Source of the DNA: Pseudomonadota bacterium
Lineage (GTDB): Bacteria > Pseudomonadota > Alphaproteobacteria > Rhizobiales > Tepidamorphaceae
Direction: 5' to 3'
NCBI GenBank assembly: GCA_023435545.1
Contig: JAEYRQ010000073.1
Location: forward strand, 1 to 5,307
Length of the DNA: 5,307 bases
Shown piece after piece: positions 4,158-5,307 of the stretch. Below the pieces are notes generated by a model that was not told the origin of the DNA, searched no databases, and saw only the letters and a program-made list of their open reading frames with translations. Positions within the stretch are counted from its first letter, which is position 1, and each line of letters opens with the position of its first letter. The position numbers were made by a program, and so were the translations under genes.

Positions 4158-5307
4158 ACGCCGTTGAGACTATCGAAGGTGCAGCAAAGGCGACCGGCTA
4201 CCGTGCCGAGGCGGTAAGGCGAAACTACACGTTCGCCGACGTGCTCGATCCGTCGGCGTCAACGCGCGAAGTCCCGCTGGTGGCATTCACCCAGACACCC
4301 CCCTCCTACCGTTCTGCGGCTATGGCGGTGGTCGAAGGCCAAGGGGCCAATGCGGAAGATGTGGTCCGGGCGCATCGCGCGTTGGGCGCACCGCTGCTCT
4401 TCGTCGTCGAGGGCGATGACGTCGCTGTCTGGCAGGTTCGCAGCACCGAGCCGCCCCGTGTCCTGGAGCGGCTGACCGTCAAGGAACTGCCGGCGCTCTT
4501 CGAGCGCAATCGAGAGGTATGGAATCCAGACGCGATTCATCGCGCCAAGTCGGTCGGCGCGGTGGACAAGGGATATCAACTCGATTTCATCGACCTCGGC
4601 CTTCTGCCGGCCATCGAGGGCGAGATTCACGCCAAACTTGATCGGCTCCTGGTCGAGACATTGGCGGCAGCGAGCGCGGCCAAGGGCGGGCGCGGCCTTG
4701 ATCCCCGATTGTTGTTCCGCGTTGTCTTTAGGCTTCTTGCGGCCAAGGTGCTGCAAGATCGCGGGCATCCGTATGCGAAGAAGTGGGATAGCAGCGATCT
4801 GGCGTCGGTGCTTTCCGGCATCGAGTCATACTATTCATTGGCGGCCATCCCTGCCGCTACGCAGCGGGTAGTTCCCGCGGCATTCATGGCGGCCTGGGAG
4901 CGGCTGCGAGAGGGAATCAATTTCTCGAACATTTCAGCCGACGATCTGGCCTTCGTCTACGAAAACACGCTTGTCACGCCGGAGGCGCGAAAGCTCTTCG
5001 GAACACACAGCACGCCGCGACAGGTCGCAGAATATGTCGTCGGGCGGCTTGAGTTGCACCGGCATCAGCCGGAGTCGCTCAGGATTTATGAGCCGTGCGC
5101 GGGGGCCGGCGTATTTCTGGTTTCGGCGCTGCGACACCTTCGCGACCTTCTTCCCATCGACTGGACCGACCAGAAACGCCACAGCTTCCTCGTCCGCCGT
5201 CTTGTCGGCGACGAGATCGATCCGTTCGCTTGTGAAGTGGCGATGCTTTCCCTGATCTTCGCGGACTACCCGAATCAGAACGGTTGGCACATTCGCGAAG
5301 CCGATCT
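4154..5307 (+). CDS. N6-adenine-type DNA methyltransferase, N-terminal part (runs off the right edge)
   Basis: A frame without stops runs from GTG 4154 to the window end, about 384 codons. GTG 4154 overlaps the upstream TGA (GTGA) and has GAGAGG (4142-4147) six bases before it; the next Met codon is residue 57. Residues 283-293 read GTHSTPRQVAE, the gamma-class/HsdM-like 'FYTP' region, and 313-321 read EPCAGAGVF, the SAM-binding motif I. GDEIDPFACEVAMLSL (352-367) holds the next acidic SAM-contacting position. The catalytic N/D-PPF/Y motif IV would lie just past the edge, so activity cannot be judged. The N-terminal ~280 residues are not methylase core: residues 50-105 (SAAMAVVEGQGANAEDVVRAHRALG, then PLLFVVEGDDVAVWQV) resemble the A..Q...Y..-gvP- nGd..-W pattern of HsdR-N-like/type IIG nuclease domains, but I see no D-ExK set. 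The likely role is DNA modification in a restriction or other defence system; a type IIG enzyme, HsdM or BREX/DISARM-like methylase all remain possible. Confidence 0.82.
   Translation, partial: MNAVETIEGAAKATGYRAEAVRRNYTFADVLDPSASTREVPLVAFTQTPPSYRSAAMAVVEGQGANAEDVVRAHRALGAPLLFVVEGDDVAVWQVRSTEPPRVLERLTVKELPALFERNREVWNPDAIHRAKSVGAVDKGYQLDFIDLGLLPAIEGEIHAKLDRLLVETLAAASAAKGGRGLDPRLLFRVVFRLLAAKVLQDRGHPYAKKWDSSDLASVLSGIESYYSLAAIPAATQRVVPAAFMAAWERLREGINFSNISADDLAFVYENTLVTPEARKLFGTHSTPRQVAEYVVGRLELHRHQPESLRIYEPCAGAGVFLVSALRHLRDLLPIDWTDQKRHSFLVRRLVGDEIDPFACEVAMLSLIFADYPNQNGWHIREAD

Noticed and set aside
4259..4768. Minus-strand open frame (169 codons) within the methyltransferase region
   Set aside because: The + strand frame from 4154 is uninterrupted to the window end and carries methylase motifs; the minus frame has none.

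Overview
The window is GC-rich (my estimate by eye is above 60%) and densely coding on the + strand. Genes are short-spaced or overlapping, and codons end mostly in G or C. That suits a proteobacterium, perhaps an alphaproteobacterium, but nothing here fixes the taxon. There is no tRNA, rRNA, CRISPR array or transposase. The content is that of a defence island: the 3' part of one anti-phage operon followed by the 5' part of what looks like a second, methylation-related unit.

Region 1 (1-3429) is a type III CBASS operon in the order CD-NTase, HORMA, TRIP13-like AAA+ ATPase, Cap4. The CD-NTase is cut by the window's left edge, so only its C-terminal 143 codons are visible. In the known family logic, the HORMA protein (Cap7) binds a target peptide, closes, and activates the CD-NTase. 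The Pch2/TRIP13 ATPase (Cap6) opens HORMA again and keeps the system off. The CD-NTase then makes a cyclic oligonucleotide, which is sensed by the SAVED domain of Cap4 and unleashes its N-terminal PD-(D/E)XK DNase. The four genes are tightly coupled: a 6-nt gap, then a TGATG overlap, then a 9-codon mini-ORF that bridges the TRIP13 stop to the Cap4 start through two ATGA overlaps. A perfect 12-bp hairpin lies inside the 3' end of the TRIP13 gene, just ahead of the nuclease gene.

Region 2 (3430-3662) is a 233-base gap with no convincing gene. It holds a small hairpin, a GC-rich segment that folds on paper as a compact three-way junction (3491-3542), and two dyad symmetries around a weak candidate promoter (3589-3647) before the next gene.

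Region 3 (3663-5307) starts with a 164-residue protein with a MerR-like helix-turn-helix N-terminus. Its stop overlaps, by a GTGA junction, the start of a large open frame that runs off the right edge. That frame encodes the first ~384 residues of an N6-adenine-type DNA methyltransferase (THSTP motif, then EPCAGAG SAM-binding motif I). Its N-terminal region is a diverged domain that may be nuclease-derived. The pair looks like the head of a second defence operon (type IIG/type I RM, BREX-like, DISARM-like or something undescribed); the deciding genes lie beyond the window.
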